In this document: piece after piece, positions 1 to 8,425 of the stretch
How the letters are laid out: the number at the start of each line of letters is the position of its first letter
Position numbering within the stretch: the stretch's first letter is position 1
NCBI GenBank assembly: GCA_022826155.1
Contig: JAJDVL010000034.1
Coordinates: 1 to 64,000 of the forward strand
DNA from: Prochlorococcaceae cyanobacterium jk18x22bins.40
GTDB lineage: Bacteria > Cyanobacteriota > Cyanobacteriia > PCC-6307 > Cyanobiaceae
Length of the DNA: 64,000 bases
Direction: 5' to 3'
The notes under the pieces: generated by a model
What the model was told of the DNA's origin: nothing
Databases searched by the model: none
Seen by the model: the letters and a program-made list of their open reading frames with translations, nothing else
Position numbers and translations under genes: made by a program

Positions 1-263
1 TATAACGCCACCTTGAACGACACGAATAAAAATTCTCCAGGGGCCAACTGCAGAAAGCGAATCCCCTGGGCAGGCTGCTCCAGGAGGCGCACCAGCGGCC
101 GCACCCCGATCAGACACAGCCCTGCGCCGGTGGCGATGGCCACCAGGCCCCGCAGCAGGCGGCTGCGCAGCTCGTCAAGGTGGCCCAACAGGGACATTTC
201 CACCTCATCGGGGAATTCGGATGGGGGCACAGACTGCGTCTTGAGGGGAAGCTGGGTGGACAC
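1..263 (-). CDS. tatC: Sec-independent (twin-arginine) translocase subunit TatC, N-terminal part, cut by window edge
   Basis: Reading the minus strand from a GTG at 263 gives an uninterrupted frame to base 1. After a short polar leader comes the TatC N-terminal signature MSLLGHLDELRSRLLRG, followed by the first hydrophobic segment. TatC is the multispanning receptor of the Tat pathway, which exports folded proteins with twin-arginine signals across thylakoid and plasma membranes. The C-terminal two thirds lie left of the window, so completeness cannot be judged. The GTG start is a choice; the ATG inside the signature at about residue 22 is an alternative. It lies just downstream of the NFACT gene on the same strand with a 31-base gap, so co-transcription is likely. 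Confidence 0.85.
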   Translation of the reverse strand, partial: MSTQLPLKTQSVPPSEFPDEVEMSLLGHLDELRSRLLRGLVAIATGAGLCLIGVRPLVRLLEQPAQGIRFLQLAPGEFLFVSFKVAL

Positions 264-294
264 AGAGGCGCAATGGTCGTAACCACCACAAAGA

Positions 295-2091
295 CTAGGG
301 ACCCTCGCTCTGGAGTAGAGACACCGCCGCATCCGGGCGACCCCAAAGCACACGGCTTTCACGGAAGCGCACCACCCCTGGGCCGGCGCCAGGAATCCGT
401 TGCAGATGGCAGGTCTCGGTGCTCACCACGGCAACGGCGCCGTTGCCCCGCCCACGACTGAAGTAGGCCGCCAGGTCGGCAGCGATTTGCACATCGTCTT
501 CGTCGGCCCCAGTGGCTTCACTGACTTTGAGCACCACGTGGCTGCCAGGCATTCCCTGCGCATGAAACCAGAGATCACCGCGGCGCGCCTCCTGAATGCT
601 GATGCGGTCGTTCTGTCGGTTGTTGCGCCCCACCAATAGGCGGAGTCCCCCGGGGCTGCGCAGTTGAAGGGGGCAGGATGCGGTTGTTCCGGCTGGGGAA
701 ACCACAGAGCGGGAGCGCGTCAGGTCCAGTTCGCGGAGCTCGTCTTCCAACTCCTCCAGGAGAGCCTGTTGCTGATCGGGAGGGGCGCCGCTCCAGTGGA
801 GCAGGAATTGGCCATGGGCAGATTCCAGCCGCGCCAACCGCTGGCGGTGGTGGTCCAGGCGTGGTTCCAGCACCTGACGGGAACGGCGCAGCTTGCGCGC
901 CTTCTGGTAGAGCCGCTGCGCATTGGCCAGGATGGTTTTCTCCGGGTCCAAGGCAATGGACTCCCGAGGACCTCCCATGGGATCTGCCACCAACAGGTGG
1001 GTGAGCCCGCTGCGCTGGAGATCCGGGCAGCACATCAATCGATCTGCCCGGCGCTGCAGGGTGGTGTGGTCCGCCACAGCGGCCAAGCGTTGCTGAACAT
1101 CGTCCCGCAGCCGCTGTTCTCCCGCCATGGCCTTGCACAGAATCTGCACCAGGCGCTGGTGATCCTGCTGCATCCGGGCATGGCGAAGGTGGCGACCATG
1201 GAATGCCGCCAGGGCAAGACCCACACCATGGTCCCCTCCATCCGTGGGACTGGCCCTGTCCTGGGCCGCCGCCGGCGCTGCCCACACGTGATAACCCTGA
1301 TCCCCCTCCAACTCAAACCGGAACCGCCGGACCTCCAGGGCAGCCAACCAGTGTTGCCATTGCCCATGGAGGTCCTGCCACTGGGCCGTGGTCAGTGCCG
1401 TGACACAGAGTGTGGCGTCAATCCCGGCCGCGCCACAGAGTTGGCGAGCCAGGCTGGGGCTGATGCCGCCATAGCGTTGCCAGAGGGCTTGGACCAGGGG
1501 GAGGGGCGCCAACTGCAAGTGTCTCTGCCAACTGGTGCAGGACTCCTGTCCATCCGGCACCCGGCCAGGGGCAGGCGGCGGAGCGCTGTAGTGGTCACCG
1601 CAGCCCAGGGGGCGTACACGGGACTGCCGGGGCTTCACCTGCCGCCCCATGGCCATGATCCGGTCCCCGGCATCCAGGAGAAACAGGTTGCTATGGCGGC
1701 CCATCAGCTCCACCACCAATTGGCGCTCCACCACTGCACCCGGTCGTTTGCTGAACTCCAGTTGCACAATGCGCTCCCATGGGGGCTGCCGCAGGGCCGT
1801 CAATGTCAGTCCCCGCAAACCATGATGGAGTTGCTGAGCCAGGGTGCTGCCGGCGCCCTGGCGTGGTGGCGGCAAGCAGGGGTGGAAGCGCGGCGCCTCC
1901 GCAGACCAGCTCAGTTCCAGCCATAGGTGGGTGCTGATGGTGCGCAAACCCACGTGGATGGTGGCGCCATCGGTTTGCTGAGCCTTGACAAAACGACTGG
2001 GCACCGCCTGGTGGTCCAGTTCATGGCAGACTGCACAGAGTGTGGTGAAATCCTGCTGTTGCACGGGAATGCCAACGCCAGATCCGAGCAT
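295..2091 (-). CDS. NFACT family ribosome quality control protein (RqcH/Rqc2-like)
   Basis: A 598-residue protein with the NFACT layout: an N-terminal domain opening with DFTTL and PSRFVKAQQ, a helical coiled-coil middle (about 300-460), and a C-terminal NFACT-R domain whose core DLWFHAQGMPGSHVVLK starts near residue 506. Family members bind stalled 60S/50S-peptidyl-tRNA complexes and recruit tRNA for tailing; older annotation calls them fibronectin-binding proteins. Full length compared with cyanobacterial homologues. The ATG at 2091 lies inside a 177-bp repeat; GTG at 2064 is an alternative start. A second, broken copy of its first 33 codons lies at 5611-5708 on the other side of the inserted cassette. 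Confidence 0.88.
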   Translation of the reverse strand: MLGSGVGIPVQQQDFTTLCAVCHELDHQAVPSRFVKAQQTDGATIHVGLRTISTHLWLELSWSAEAPRFHPCLPPPRQGAGSTLAQQLHHGLRGLTLTALRQPPWERIVQLEFSKRPGAVVERQLVVELMGRHSNLFLLDAGDRIMAMGRQVKPRQSRVRPLGCGDHYSAPPPAPGRVPDGQESCTSWQRHLQLAPLPLVQALWQRYGGISPSLARQLCGAAGIDATLCVTALTTAQWQDLHGQWQHWLAALEVRRFRFELEGDQGYHVWAAPAAAQDRASPTDGGDHGVGLALAAFHGRHLRHARMQQDHQRLVQILCKAMAGEQRLRDDVQQRLAAVADHTTLQRRADRLMCCPDLQRSGLTHLLVADPMGGPRESIALDPEKTILANAQRLYQKARKLRRSRQVLEPRLDHHRQRLARLESAHGQFLLHWSGAPPDQQQALLEELEDELRELDLTRSRSVVSPAGTTASCPLQLRSPGGLRLLVGRNNRQNDRISIQEARRGDLWFHAQGMPGSHVVLKVSEATGADEDDVQIAADLAAYFSRGRGNGAVAVVSTETCHLQRIPGAGPGVVRFRESRVLWGRPDAAVSLLQSEGP

Positions 2092-2170
2092 CAGTCCGCG
2101 ACTGATGCTGCCGTGAAGTTTGCCGAACCCTCCAGCCGCCTGATGATTCTAACCGGCCTCAATGGGGTGG
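1994..2170. repeat. 177-bp direct repeat, left copy (NFACT/gmk 5' junction)
   Basis: Aligns without gaps to 5611-5787, with about 18 mismatches in 177 bases by eye. It holds the start of the NFACT gene (minus strand) and a decayed 5' piece of gmk (plus strand): the gmk frame is open here, but the P-loop has changed from GPSGVGKG to GLNGVAYV. The repeat stops one codon before the ATG used for the helicase gene at 2174. It looks like one boundary of an inserted cassette. Confidence 0.9.
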
Positions 2171-2173
2171 CAT

Positions 2174-4258
2174 ATGTTCATGAGGTACCAGTCCCAACGT
2201 GCTCTGGCATTACTGCGAGAGGGTACAGGACGACCGGATGCCGAGTTCCGCGAAGGGCAGGAACACGCCATCCGTCATGTGGTGGAAGATGGCGGCCGGT
2301 TGCTGGTGGTGCAGAAGACAGGGTGGGGCAAAAGCTTCGTCTACTTCATTGCGACCAAGCTGCTGCGGGAATCCGGAGCCGGACCTGCGCTGCTGATTTC
2401 CCCGCTGCTGGCGCTGATGCGGAACCAGATTGCCGCCGCAGAGCGCATGGGGGTCAAGGCGGTCCGGATCGCCTCCGATAACCAGCAAGATCGAGGGGGT
2501 GTGGAAGAGCAGTTGCGACGCGATGAGGTGGACATCCTGCTCATCACGCCCGAGCGATTGAAAGACCAGCGTTTTGGCGAGGAGGTGCTGGCCCGGATCG
2601 CTGATCGCATCGCCCTCTTTGTCATTGACGAAGCCCACTGCATCTCGGACTGGGGACATGACTTCCGGCCCGATTACCGGCGGATCGGACGCACGATCAA
2701 GGACCTGCCGCCAAACCTCAGACTGCTGGCAACCACTGCAACCGCCAACAACCGGGTGATGGAGGACTTGGGTCAGGTGCTCGGTCCCCACCTGGAGGTG
2801 CAACGGGGAGGTCTTGCCCGTCCATTGCTCCTGCTTCAGACCATACGGCTGCCTCGGCAGGTGGAGCGGTTGGCGTGGCTGGCGGAGCAGGTTCCCAAGC
2901 TGCGTGGCCACGGCATTATCTATACGCTCACCGTCCGCGATGCCCATCAGGTGGCGGCATGGCTGCAATTCAGGGGGATCCAGGCCGAGGCCTACACGGG
3001 ACGGACCAGCAACGACCGCTGTGAGGAACTGGAGCAGGCGTTGCTGGACAACCGGATCAAGGCGCTGGTGGCCACCACGGCTCTCGGCATGGGTTTCGAC
3101 AAGCCGGATCTGGGCTTCGTGATTCACCACCAGAGCCCTGCCTCGGTTGTTCACTACTACCAGCAAGTGGGCCGGGCCGGGCGTGCGCTGGATGCTGCGT
3201 ACGGGGTGCTGCTCAGCGGTGAGGAAGAGGCAGGGATCGCCAACTATTTCATCCACAGCGCCTTTCCGATACCCGCTGAAGTTCAGCAAGTCGTCGATGC
3301 GCTTGAGGGCGCTCCCGATGGATTGTCCATTTCAGAACTGCTGGGAAAAGTCAATATGAGCAGGGGCCGCATTGACAAGACGATGGCCCTACTCTCGCTG
3401 GAATCCCCGGCACCAATTGTCAAGAAAGGAGGGAAGTGGCAGTTGACCGCCGTGAATCTGAGCGCCGACTTCTGGGAGCGGGCAGAGCGCCTCACCAGGC
3501 TGAGGCGTGACGAGCAACGGCAGATGCAGGAGTACGTGGAATTGCAGTCCGGACACATGGAATTCCTGATTCGGGCGCTGGATGGGGATCCAGGAGCGGT
3601 TCGTCTCCCGAACCTGCCGATTTTGCCAACCCGGGCAGCGCCCAGTCCGAAGCAGGACGCGGTGGCTTTTCTTCAACGCACCAGCCTCCTGATCGAACCG
3701 CGCAAGCAATGGCCAGCCGGTGGCCTGTCAGGATACCGCGTGTGGGGCAACATTCCGGCGCAGCATCGGGCGGAGCCTGGAAAGGCGCTCTGCACCTGGG
3801 GTGATGCCGGATGGGGGGAGATTGTCAGGCGTGGTAAGCACCAGGATGATCAATTTGCGGATGAGCTTGTCAGAGCTTGTGTCAATCTGATGGCAGGCTG
3901 GAGCCCCAGCCCATCGCCCCAGTGGGTCACCTGCATCCCGTCGCAGCGTCGCCCGAATCCGGTTCCCGATTTTGCCGCACGCTTGGCTCGGCAACTGGGT
4001 CTACCTTTCCATCAGGTGTTGCACAAGGCCGAGGCTCGCCCCGAGCAGAAGAGGATGGCGAACAGCACGCAACAGGCGAGGAACGTGGACGGCTCCCTTG
4101 TGGTATCCGGGGAATCCTTATCCCGTAGCCCGGTGTTGCTTGTGGACGACATGGTGGATTCCCGCTGGACCTTGACGGTTGCCGCGTGGCTGCTGCGCTC
4201 CCACGGAAGCGGGAAAGTGTGGCCCCTCGCCCTCGCCTTGACGAACGACAGGCGATGA
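2174..4258 (+). CDS. RecQ-like SF2 DNA helicase fused to a C-terminal phosphoribosyltransferase domain
   Basis: A 694-residue protein. Helicase motifs: I QKTGWGKS (47-54), Ia [16 protein letters not shown] (152-155) followed by the RecQ loop [42 protein letters not shown] (331-337). I see no RQC zinc cluster or HRDC domain. After a linker, residues about 570-694 form a ComF/type-I PRTase-like domain ending in the PRPP-loop segment [12 protein letters not shown] (about 655-665), where the usual TTG is DSR. The start is set by GGGGTGG five bases upstream of ATG 2174; ATG 2162 lies inside the repeat. The gene overlaps the dprA-like gene by ATGA, so the two are probably translated together. Probable role: nucleic-acid-triggered conflict or recombination system (inference). 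Confidence 0.85.
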   Translation: MFMRYQSQRALALLREGTGRPDAEFREGQEHAIRHVVEDGGRLLVVQKTGWGKSFVYFIATKLLRESGAGPALLISPLLALMRNQIAAAERMGVKAVRIASDNQQDRGGVEEQLRRDEVDILLITPERLKDQRFGEEVLARIADRIALFVIDEAHCISDWGHDFRPDYRRIGRTIKDLPPNLRLLATTATANNRVMEDLGQVLGPHLEVQRGGLARPLLLLQTIRLPRQVERLAWLAEQVPKLRGHGIIYTLTVRDAHQVAAWLQFRGIQAEAYTGRTSNDRCEELEQALLDNRIKALVATTALGMGFDKPDLGFVIHHQSPASVVHYYQQVGRAGRALDAAYGVLLSGEEEAGIANYFIHSAFPIPAEVQQVVDALEGAPDGLSISELLGKVNMSRGRIDKTMALLSLESPAPIVKKGGKWQLTAVNLSADFWERAERLTRLRRDEQRQMQEYVELQSGHMEFLIRALDGDPGAVRLPNLPILPTRAAPSPKQDAVAFLQRTSLLIEPRKQWPAGGLSGYRVWGNIPAQHRAEPGKALCTWGDAGWGEIVRRGKHQDDQFADELVRACVNLMAGWSPSPSPQWVTCIPSQRRPNPVPDFAARLARQLGLPFHQVLHKAEARPEQKRMANSTQQARNVDGSLVVSGESLSRSPVLLVDDMVDSRWTLTVAAWLLRSHGSGKVWPLALALTNDRR

Positions 4259-5610
4259 AGGCAGAGCTCTCTCCCAATACCCAGGCGATTCTGCTGTTGA
4301 CGGCCCCTCTGGTCATTGGGCGCAGCAAGCCGTCCGTCAACCCTTTAACTGCGGGAGAGTACGGCCGGCTGGCGCGGCTGCTGCGGGAATTGCACCGGGA
4401 GCCTGCCCATCTGCTGGAACCTGACGCGGACTCCCTTGTGGAAGAGTGCCGGATCACCTTGGATCCGGGACAACTCCAAGGCCTGCTCGGCCGCGGATTT
4501 CTTCTCAGTCAGGCAGTGGAGCGCTGGCGCTCGCGGGCGATCTGGGTTGTGAGCCGAGCCGATGCACAGTATCCTCAGCGGTTGAAAAAACGGCTCAAAG
4601 ACGGTGCTCCGCCGGTTCTCTACGGCTGTGGTGATGCCTCGATTCTGAACACGGGCGGTCTTGCCGTTGTCGGCTCCCGGCACGTCAACGAAACGCTGAT
4701 TGCGTACACTGAAGACGTGGGACGACTCACTGCGGCATCCCGGCACGCCGTGATCTCCGGGGGCGCACGGGGAATTGATCAGGCCGCCATGGGTGGAGCG
4801 CTGGCAGCAGGCGGGAACGCGGTGGGCGTCATGGCTGACGGTCTGGAAAAGGCTGCTGTGCGCAGGGAGTACCGGGAGGCACTCATGGGTGGGCGATTGG
4901 CTCTGATCTGCCCCTACGATCCCGCGGCTCGCTTCCATGTGGGCCATGCCATGCAGCGCAACAAGCTGATTTACGCATTGGCGGACGCCGCGCTGGTGGT
5001 GAACTCCGACGACAGAAAAGGCGGCACCTGGGCCGGAGCGAGCGAGCAACTCACAAGATTGAATCTGGTTCCGGTCTACGTGCGTACCCGTGGAGACGTG
5101 ACCAGGGGTCTTTCAGAGTTGCGAAAGCTTGGCGCAAAGCCCTGGCCCAATCCCGAGACGGCGCAGAAGTTGGAATCCATCCTCGCTGGGCCCGGCGTTG
5201 CGGCATCCCCTGCACCGGAACCGGCCGTGCTCCAGGAGCCTCTCCTCACGACTCACCGTTCACCAGCCGACGAACTGTTTGCCAAGGTCACGGAACTACT
5301 CCAACACATGGATGGGCCGAGGACCATTGACCGCGTCGCCAAGGAACTGCAAATCCCCAAGACATTGGCTGGCGACTGGCTGAAACGCTTTGTTGACATG
5401 AAGCTCAGAACGCTGTTCAAGGGCTCAGACACCTCCAGGACCATTCCCGAACTTGCCCAGGCACTGCAAATCCACAGGGGTCAGGTTCCCCCCTACCTGA
5501 AACACCTGGTCAAAGAAGGCTTGGTGGAGAAAGTCAAAGACAAGAGGTCCGGGCGCGTCAGATACCGCTCCCTCGGCTTGATCGGTCCTCTCTTTGGCAG
5601 GGGGAATTAA
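4255..5610 (+). CDS. DprA/SMF-like (SLOG superfamily) protein with C-terminal winged-helix domains
   Basis: A 451-residue protein starting at an ATG that overlaps the helicase stop (ATGA). The central Rossmann-like DprA domain has VVGSR (138-142), SGGARGID (168-175) and a subfamily block with [18 protein letters not shown] and KGGTWAGA (about 232-262). The last 110 residues look like two winged helices. Classical DprA loads RecA on transforming DNA. This copy differs: it is paired with a PRTase-bearing helicase and sits on an insertion, as in ShosTA-type pairs where a DprA-like partner accompanies a PRTase. Its TAA stop at 5608-5610 abuts the right repeat. A canonical competence DprA is the alternative; context argues against it. 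Confidence 0.85.
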   Translation: MKAELSPNTQAILLLTAPLVIGRSKPSVNPLTAGEYGRLARLLRELHREPAHLLEPDADSLVEECRITLDPGQLQGLLGRGFLLSQAVERWRSRAIWVVSRADAQYPQRLKKRLKDGAPPVLYGCGDASILNTGGLAVVGSRHVNETLIAYTEDVGRLTAASRHAVISGGARGIDQAAMGGALAAGGNAVGVMADGLEKAAVRREYREALMGGRLALICPYDPAARFHVGHAMQRNKLIYALADAALVVNSDDRKGGTWAGASEQLTRLNLVPVYVRTRGDVTRGLSELRKLGAKPWPNPETAQKLESILAGPGVAASPAPEPAVLQEPLLTTHRSPADELFAKVTELLQHMDGPRTIDRVAKELQIPKTLAGDWLKRFVDMKLRTLFKGSDTSRTIPELAQALQIHRGQVPPYLKHLVKEGLVEKVKDKRSGRVRYRSLGLIGPLFGRGN

Positions 5611-5787
5611 CGACCGGGCACCACCTGCTGGTCCAGCCCATGGCAGACTGCACAGAGTGTGGTGAAATCCTGCTGTTGCACGGGAATACAAACGCCAGAT
5701 CCGAGCATCAATCCGCGGCTGATGCTGCCGTGAAGTTTGCCGAACCCACCGGCGGCCTGCTGGTGTTAACCGGCCCCAGTGGGGTGG
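5611..5787. repeat. 177-bp direct repeat, right copy (NFACT/gmk 5' junction)
   Basis: Gap-free partner of 1994-2170. Here the gmk half is intact and functional, and the NFACT half is a remnant: the first 33 NFACT codons read on the minus strand up to PGR, then diverge at 5610, the last base of the dprA-like stop codon. Homology therefore ends exactly where the cassette begins. A single-crossover integration of a circle carrying this junction would give this geometry. Confidence 0.9.
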
Positions 5788-6326
5788 GCAAGGGCACCAT
5801 CCTGCAGGCACTTTTGGCCCGCTATCCCCAGGTGTGGCTGTCCGTATCCGCCACCACCAGGGCGCCACGACCCGGTGAGCGGCATGGGGAGAACTATTTC
5901 TTCCTGAATCGCCAGACCTTCATGGACCAGGTGGCCCGGGGTGAATTTCTGGAATGGGCCGAATTTGCCGGCCACGCCTATGGCACCCCCATTGGACCCA
6001 TTCAGTCCCGGCTCCGTGCTGGCCAGACGGTGGTGCTGGAAATCGAGGTGGAGGGGGCCCGTCAGGTGCGGCGCCGTCTCCCCACTGCCGTCCAGGTATT
6101 TTTGCGACCCCCTTCCATGGGGACCCTGGAGGAGCGCATTCGTGCCCGGGGCAGTGATTCCGAGGATTCCATTGCCAAAAGGATTGCCCGGGCCAGGGAA
6201 GAACTGACTCGGGCAGAGGAGTTTGACCACGTGATCCTCAATGGGAACTTGAATCAGGCCATTGCTGATGTGGAAGCCATTCTGCAACCCATGTTGAGGT
6301 TCGTCTCAAACGAGAGTGCAAGATGA
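5730..6326 (+). CDS. gmk: Guanylate kinase
   Basis: Catalyses GMP + ATP to GDP + ADP in the cytoplasm. The P-loop GPSGVGKG is near the N-terminus, followed by the GMP-binding region with TTRAPRPGE and ENYFF, and LEIEVEGARQVRR. I use GTG at 5730, giving 198 residues, close to the usual 200-210. ATG at 5640 is in frame, but its extra 30 codons are the antisense of the NFACT start within the repeat, so they are unlikely to be translated. It originally stood head-to-head with the NFACT gene; the helicase/DprA cassette now separates them. Converges with psaJ. Confidence 0.9.
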   Translation: MKFAEPTGGLLVLTGPSGVGKGTILQALLARYPQVWLSVSATTRAPRPGERHGENYFFLNRQTFMDQVARGEFLEWAEFAGHAYGTPIGPIQSRLRAGQTVVLEIEVEGARQVRRRLPTAVQVFLRPPSMGTLEERIRARGSDSEDSIAKRIARAREELTRAEEFDHVILNGNLNQAIADVEAILQPMLRFVSNESAR

Positions 6327-6352
6327 CCCATTACCCTCCCCATCAGAGGGGC

Positions 6353-6469
6353 TCACAGGGGATGAAACAGGAGATCAGGGAAGAAGCGGTTGAACTCAAT
6401 GGCAATGCCTGCATGAAACGTGAGCCAAAGAGCAGCCAGCACAGGGGCAGTGGTGAGGAATTTTGTCAT
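6353..6469 (-). CDS. psaJ: Photosystem I reaction centre subunit IX (PsaJ)
   Basis: A 38-codon gene. It reads [10 protein letters not shown] at the start and ends with [14 protein letters not shown], a close match to PsaJ of other cyanobacteria, including the single membrane helix between. PsaJ is a small thylakoid subunit next to PsaF at the outer face of PSI. Start ATG at 6469, with a GGAG-like stretch nine bases upstream; stop TGA at 6353. It begins six bases after the psaF stop, so psaF-psaJ is one transcript. Confidence 0.93.
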   Translation of the reverse strand: MTKFLTTAPVLAALWLTFHAGIAIEFNRFFPDLLFHPL

Positions 6470-6474
6470 GGAGA

Positions 6475-6951
6475 TCAGCGGGGAGAAATGGTGATCTGGT
6501 TGTTGTCTGCAAACATGTCGCCACTCCGCATCTGGGCGATGGCATCAACCGGCCACTTGACGGCGCCTAATGCGCAGTTAAGGGCCAAGCCAGTATCGAT
6601 CTGAATTTCCTTCATTTGAGAACCTTTGCCGCGGATGGCCATCATGTAGCTGCGGCCAGCCCAGCCGATCCAGCCGGCCATGTAAAGGAAAAGCAGACTG
6701 GGAATCAGAAAATCACCAGCGTGGCTGAAGCGGCCATCAACAATGAGGCGGGGCAGGCCATCCGCTCCACAGGAGGCCTGGCTATACATGTTAAAGCGGG
6801 CCTTGGCCTGCTCCGTGGTGGCAGCGGCAGCCCGTTCCTGAAAGCGGGGTGAGTCGGCGCAAAGGGTGAGCCCTGCCACATCGGCATGGGCAGCAGGCGC
6901 AAATCCGAACAGCAGAACTGCGGAAAGAAGCGCCGCAAAGAGACGTTTCAT
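6475..6951 (-). CDS. psaF: Photosystem I reaction centre subunit III (PsaF)
   Basis: A 158-residue precursor. Start chosen at [12 protein letters not shown], which opens a signal peptide with a predicted cut after AHA near residue 23; the mature chain begins DVAGLTLC. Two conserved cysteines and a C-terminal transmembrane stretch ([19 protein letters not shown]) fit PsaF, the lumenal-side subunit near the donor docking site. Upstream in-frame codons to 7011 lie in the divergent promoter region shared with tsaD and are not expected to be coding. Co-transcribed with psaJ. Confidence 0.93.
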   Translation of the reverse strand: MKRLFAALLSAVLLFGFAPAAHADVAGLTLCADSPRFQERAAAATTEQAKARFNMYSQASCGADGLPRLIVDGRFSHAGDFLIPSLLFLYMAGWIGWAGRSYMMAIRGKGSQMKEIQIDTGLALNCALGAVKWPVDAIAQMRSGDMFADNNQITISPR

Positions 6952-7069
6952 GGGATCCGGGGAAGGCAAACGGCGGTAAGGACAAAAGCTGTCATTCGCC
7001 GGAAACGGCAAGATGACGACTTGTGGGCCGCACGTTGATCACAATCTTAAAAGGAAACGGAAAAGACCA

Positions 7070-8143
7070 TTGACCATCGTTCTGGCCCTCGAAACAAGTT
7101 GTGATGAGACAGCAGTGGCCCTGGTGAACAGTCGTGCCCCCTATGGCCAACAGGTCCTGGCCAGCCAGGTGGCCAGCCAGGTGGCCAGTCATGCTCCGTA
7201 TGGCGGGGTTGTGCCGGAGTTGGCCGCACGGCGACATGTGGAACTCCTGCCCCACCTGGTGGACCAGGCCTTTGGGGAGGCCGGCATCGGCTGGGATGAG
7301 GTGAGTGCCGTTGCCGCCACCGCCACCCCCGGCCTGGTGGGGGCCCTACTGGTGGGTCTCACCACCGGCAAGACCATGGCCCTGCTCCATGGCAAGCCCT
7401 TTCTGGCGGTTCATCATCTGGAAGGTCACCTCTGCTCTGCCCAGTTGACGGGCGGCCCACCACCGGAACCACCGTTTCTGGTGTTGCTGGTCTCCGGTGG
7501 CCACACACAGTTGGTGCGGGTGGACGGCCCTGGCGTCTACCAGCTCTGTGGCGCCACCGTAGATGATGCAGCCGGTGAAGCTTTCGACAAAGTGGCCCGT
7601 CTTCTGGGGTTGGGCTATCCGGGGGGGCCCGCCATTGAGGCTGCGGCCGGTGGCGGTGATCCCCAACGCTTTGCCTTCCCCCAGGGTCGGGTCAGTCGCA
7701 CGGGGGGCGGATATGAACCCTATGCCTTCAGCTTCAGCGGCTTGAAGACAGCCGTGCTGCGCTGTATCGAAGGGTTGCAGCGCCAGGGGGAGCCGTTGCC
7801 GGTGGCGGATCTGGCCGCCAGTTTTGAGTCCATCGTGGCCACGGTGCTCAGCAGTCGCAGTGTGCGCTGTGCCCTGGATCAGGGATTGTCCCGGCTTGTG
7901 GTGGTGGGTGGTGTGGCCGCCAACCACCGTTTGCGCCAAGCCCTGGAGCAACGGTGCCGGGAGGAGGGGCTCACCCTTGTCATGGCGCCACTGGCGTTTT
8001 GCGGGGATAACGCCGCCATGATTGGCGTGGCCGCTGGTCAGCGGCTGGCCTCGGGCTGCCAAAGCCCCTGGACGATTGGCGTCAGCCCACGACTGCCGCT
8101 GCACGAGGCCGGTTCTCTCTATGGTCCACACCCTCCTTTCTGA
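7070..8143 (+). CDS. tsaD: tRNA N6-threonylcarbamoyladenosine transferase TsaD
   Basis: Transfers the threonylcarbamoyl group to A37 of ANN-decoding tRNAs with TsaB/TsaE. Visible family features: [10 protein letters not shown] at the N-terminus, [13 protein letters not shown], the metal-binding HHLEGH (about 115-120), [10 protein letters not shown], and [11 protein letters not shown] start at TTG 7070, preceded by AAAGGA, because homologues begin two or three residues before the [10 protein letters not shown] block. The longer ATG start at 7013 would fall within the psaF promoter region. The neighbourhood psaJ-psaF / tsaD / hli is a known picocyanobacterial order. Confidence 0.92.
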   Translation: MTIVLALETSCDETAVALVNSRAPYGQQVLASQVASQVASHAPYGGVVPELAARRHVELLPHLVDQAFGEAGIGWDEVSAVAATATPGLVGALLVGLTTGKTMALLHGKPFLAVHHLEGHLCSAQLTGGPPPEPPFLVLLVSGGHTQLVRVDGPGVYQLCGATVDDAAGEAFDKVARLLGLGYPGGPAIEAAAGGGDPQRFAFPQGRVSRTGGGYEPYAFSFSGLKTAVLRCIEGLQRQGEPLPVADLAASFESIVATVLSSRSVRCALDQGLSRLVVVGGVAANHRLRQALEQRCREEGLTLVMAPLAFCGDNAAMIGVAAGQRLASGCQSPWTIGVSPRLPLHEAGSLYGPHPPF

Positions 8144-8181
8144 AGTTCTAACATTTTCTTTAACTCTCTGTCCTGCCCGCC

Positions 8182-8364
8182 ATGAATCAGCCGGATGCCC
8201 CGGTGGCTGATCTGGGTCGCCCCGTTGCCGAACCCGTCAGCCGTGAAGAACTCAATCGTTGGAAGCGTGGCTTCACCCCGCAAGCAGAAATCTGGAACGG
8301 TCGTTTGGCCATGATCGGCATCTCCGTGGCCATCCTGGTGATAGTGCTGTTGCGCTTGGCCTGA
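8182..8364 (+). CDS. High-light-inducible protein (Hli/Scp)
   Basis: A 60-residue one-helix protein. It carries the chlorophyll-binding LHC motif EIWNGRLAMIG at residues 36-46, then a hydrophobic tail. Hli proteins bind chlorophyll and carotenoid and protect PSII assembly intermediates under light stress. It follows tsaD by 38 bases. A short GC-rich inverted repeat (8380-8396, stem AGGCCTG/CAGGCCT) lies after the stop, without a T-run. Confidence 0.92.
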   Translation: MNQPDAPVADLGRPVAEPVSREELNRWKRGFTPQAEIWNGRLAMIGISVAILVIVLLRLA

Positions 8365-8425
8365 ATCAGCACTGGCCGGAGGCCTGCATCAGGCCTAATC
8401 CTTGGATCAGTTCCCTACTGCCAGC

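Noticed and set aside
664-1926. 420-codon plus-strand open frame
   Set aside because: Antisense to the NFACT gene; no motif, and the NFACT frame shows clear family conservation.
5640-5729. N-terminal 30-residue extension of guanylate kinase
   Set aside because: It is the antisense of the NFACT 5' end in the repeat and exceeds family length; GTG 5730 fits better.
7150-7195. GTGGCCAGCCAG repeat in tsaD as an insertion
   Set aside because: The protein aligns with the normal TsaD spacing between LAS and YGGVVPE, so it is not an expansion.
8380-8396. Short hairpin after hli as a terminator
   Set aside because: A 7-bp stem without a T-run; too weak to call.
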